From: Candidatus Opitulatrix cubana
GTDB taxonomy: Bacteria > Actinomycetota > Actinomycetes > Actinomycetales > Bifidobacteriaceae
Assembly (NCBI GenBank): GCA_031283665.1
Contig: JAITBJ010000012.1
Location: forward strand, 1-6,487
Length of the DNA stretch: 6,487 bases
Direction: 5' to 3'
Shown piece by piece: positions 5,998 through 6,487 of the stretch (position 1 is its first letter; each line of letters starts with the position of its first letter). The notes under the pieces are model-generated. The model was not told the origin of the DNA, ran no database searches, and saw nothing but the letters and a program-made list of their open reading frames with translations. The position numbers and the translations under genes are program-made.

Positions 5998-6026
5998 ATA
6001 AACTGATTTTACATAAAACAGTTTAT
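5998..6026 (-). terminator. AT-rich hairpin between the ABC ATPase gene and tRNA-His
   Basis: ATAAACTG (5998-6005) and CAGTTTAT (6019-6026) are perfect inverted repeats. TTTT (6007-6010) and AAAA (6015-6018) extend the stem to 12 pairs around a four-base loop, with one bulged A. The hairpin starts at the last base of the ABC stop codon and ends directly against G-1 of tRNA-His. It lacks the GC-rich stem and U-tract of a classic intrinsic terminator, so it may instead be an mRNA 3'-end or processing structure. Alternatively, TAAAAT (6006-6011, leftward), eight bases before the tRNA, could be a -10 box. Confidence 0.4.
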
Positions 6027-6487
6027 CACGAAATGCTATCAAGATTAATTTGTCTATCGCACTGATTTACTACAAATTGATCATGAGTGGAAATGACTAC
6101 AATAGCACCCTCTTTTGCAAGGGTTTTCAAAATGTCTATAATGTTTTGGACATTGTCCGCATCAAGAGCGGCGGAGGGTTCGTCGCATAAAATAATCTTT
6201 GCATCTTTCAAAATTAGTCTCGCTAAAGCCAGCCTCTGCTGCTCTCCGCCGCTGAGAGTATAAACTTTTTTGTTTTTCTTCCCTGAAATAGCCACTTTTC
6301 TCAAAGAGAGAAGCTTTTTCTCTTCCCGTTCAGCTCTTTTGAATTTTTTATACGCTAATGCAATGTTGAGATTCTGGTTAACGGTCCAGGTGTCAATTAA
6401 TCCGTAATTTTGAAAAAGGAACCCTAAAGTATTTCTAAAAAAGTATTTTTTAGAAAAGTAATTTAAATTTGTTACATCTTTATCATC
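6026..6487 (-). CDS. ABC transporter ATP-binding protein, lactococcin-972 export type (C-terminal part)
   Basis: The frame is open from the window edge to the TGA at 6026-6028. The visible 153 residues are the C-terminal part of an ABC ATPase, and the Walker A region lies outside the window. Visible elements are the Q-loop LGFLFQNYGLID (residues 21-32), the signature LSGGEQQRLALAR (78-90), Walker B IILCDEP (98-104) with catalytic Glu103, the D-loop SAALD (105-109) and the H-loop STHD (133-136). The Q-loop segment followed by WTVNQNLNIAL resembles the family annotated as lactococcin-972-group bacteriocin export ATPases, within the MacB/LolD-like class. These energise export or extraction by an FtsX/MacB-type permease, which would be encoded off-window. 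The TTG at 6304 is internal, since conserved ABC sequence continues upstream of it. The protein appears intact at its C-terminus and short for the class. The substrate is unknown. Confidence 0.88.
   Translation of the reverse strand, partial: DDKDVTNLNYFSKKYFFRNTLGFLFQNYGLIDTWTVNQNLNIALAYKKFKRAEREEKKLLSLRKVAISGKKNKKVYTLSGGEQQRLALARLILKDAKIILCDEPSAALDADNVQNIIDILKTLAKEGAIVVISTHDQFVVNQCDRQINLDSIS

Noticed and set aside
6302..6304. TTG at 6304 as start of the ABC ATPase
   Set aside because: The same frame stays open upstream to the window edge and encodes a conserved Q-loop region, so the true start is off-window.
1..6487. CRISPR array, rRNA, riboswitch or insertion sequence
   Set aside because: No regularly spaced exact repeats, rRNA-like segments, structured leaders or transposase motifs were seen. 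Intergenic gaps are all under 100 bases.

Overview
This AT-rich window (about one third G+C by eye) is ordinary bacterial chromosome with housekeeping and membrane genes. The best guess for the source is a low-GC, possibly host-associated, member of the Actinomycetota. Three things point there: the style of the peptide deformylase and the Xer recombinase, a DUF2142 membrane protein beside a lactococcin-972-type ABC ATPase, and start codons placed directly at the predicted transcription start (leaderless mRNAs). This is inference from sequence memory, not a computed phylogeny.

Layout from left to right. The first 12 bases may hold the first codons of a leftward gene. Peptide deformylase (96-593, +) is transcribed divergently from it and converges on a leftward block. 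That block reads, in transcription order, xerD-like recombinase (4335-3355), cycA-like amino acid permease (3323-1890), a 60-residue single-pass membrane protein (1864-1682) and the YchF/OLA1 ATPase (1691-606). The last two overlap by 10 bases and look translationally coupled. Head to head with xerD is a 494-residue DUF2142 polytopic membrane protein (4359-5843, +). A tRNA-His gene (5997-5925, -) follows, then the C-terminal part of an ABC transporter ATPase (6487-6026, -) whose start lies outside the window. No stretch longer than 300 bases lacks a gene.

The genes are not one pathway. They cover protein N-terminal maturation, a translation-associated ATPase, chromosome dimer resolution, amino acid uptake, a probable cell-envelope glycan function and an ABC exporter. 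The most striking structure is regulatory. Six candidate starts lie 6 or 7 bases downstream of a good -10 hexamer, four of them with a TGn extension. One perfect 10-bp palindrome, AGTATATACT, appears to supply the -10 boxes of both divergent genes xerD and the DUF2142 gene. The second unexplained structure is a set of three degenerate ~20-bp tandem units directly downstream of tRNA-His that echo the tRNA 3' end. I found no convincing novel multi-gene system.
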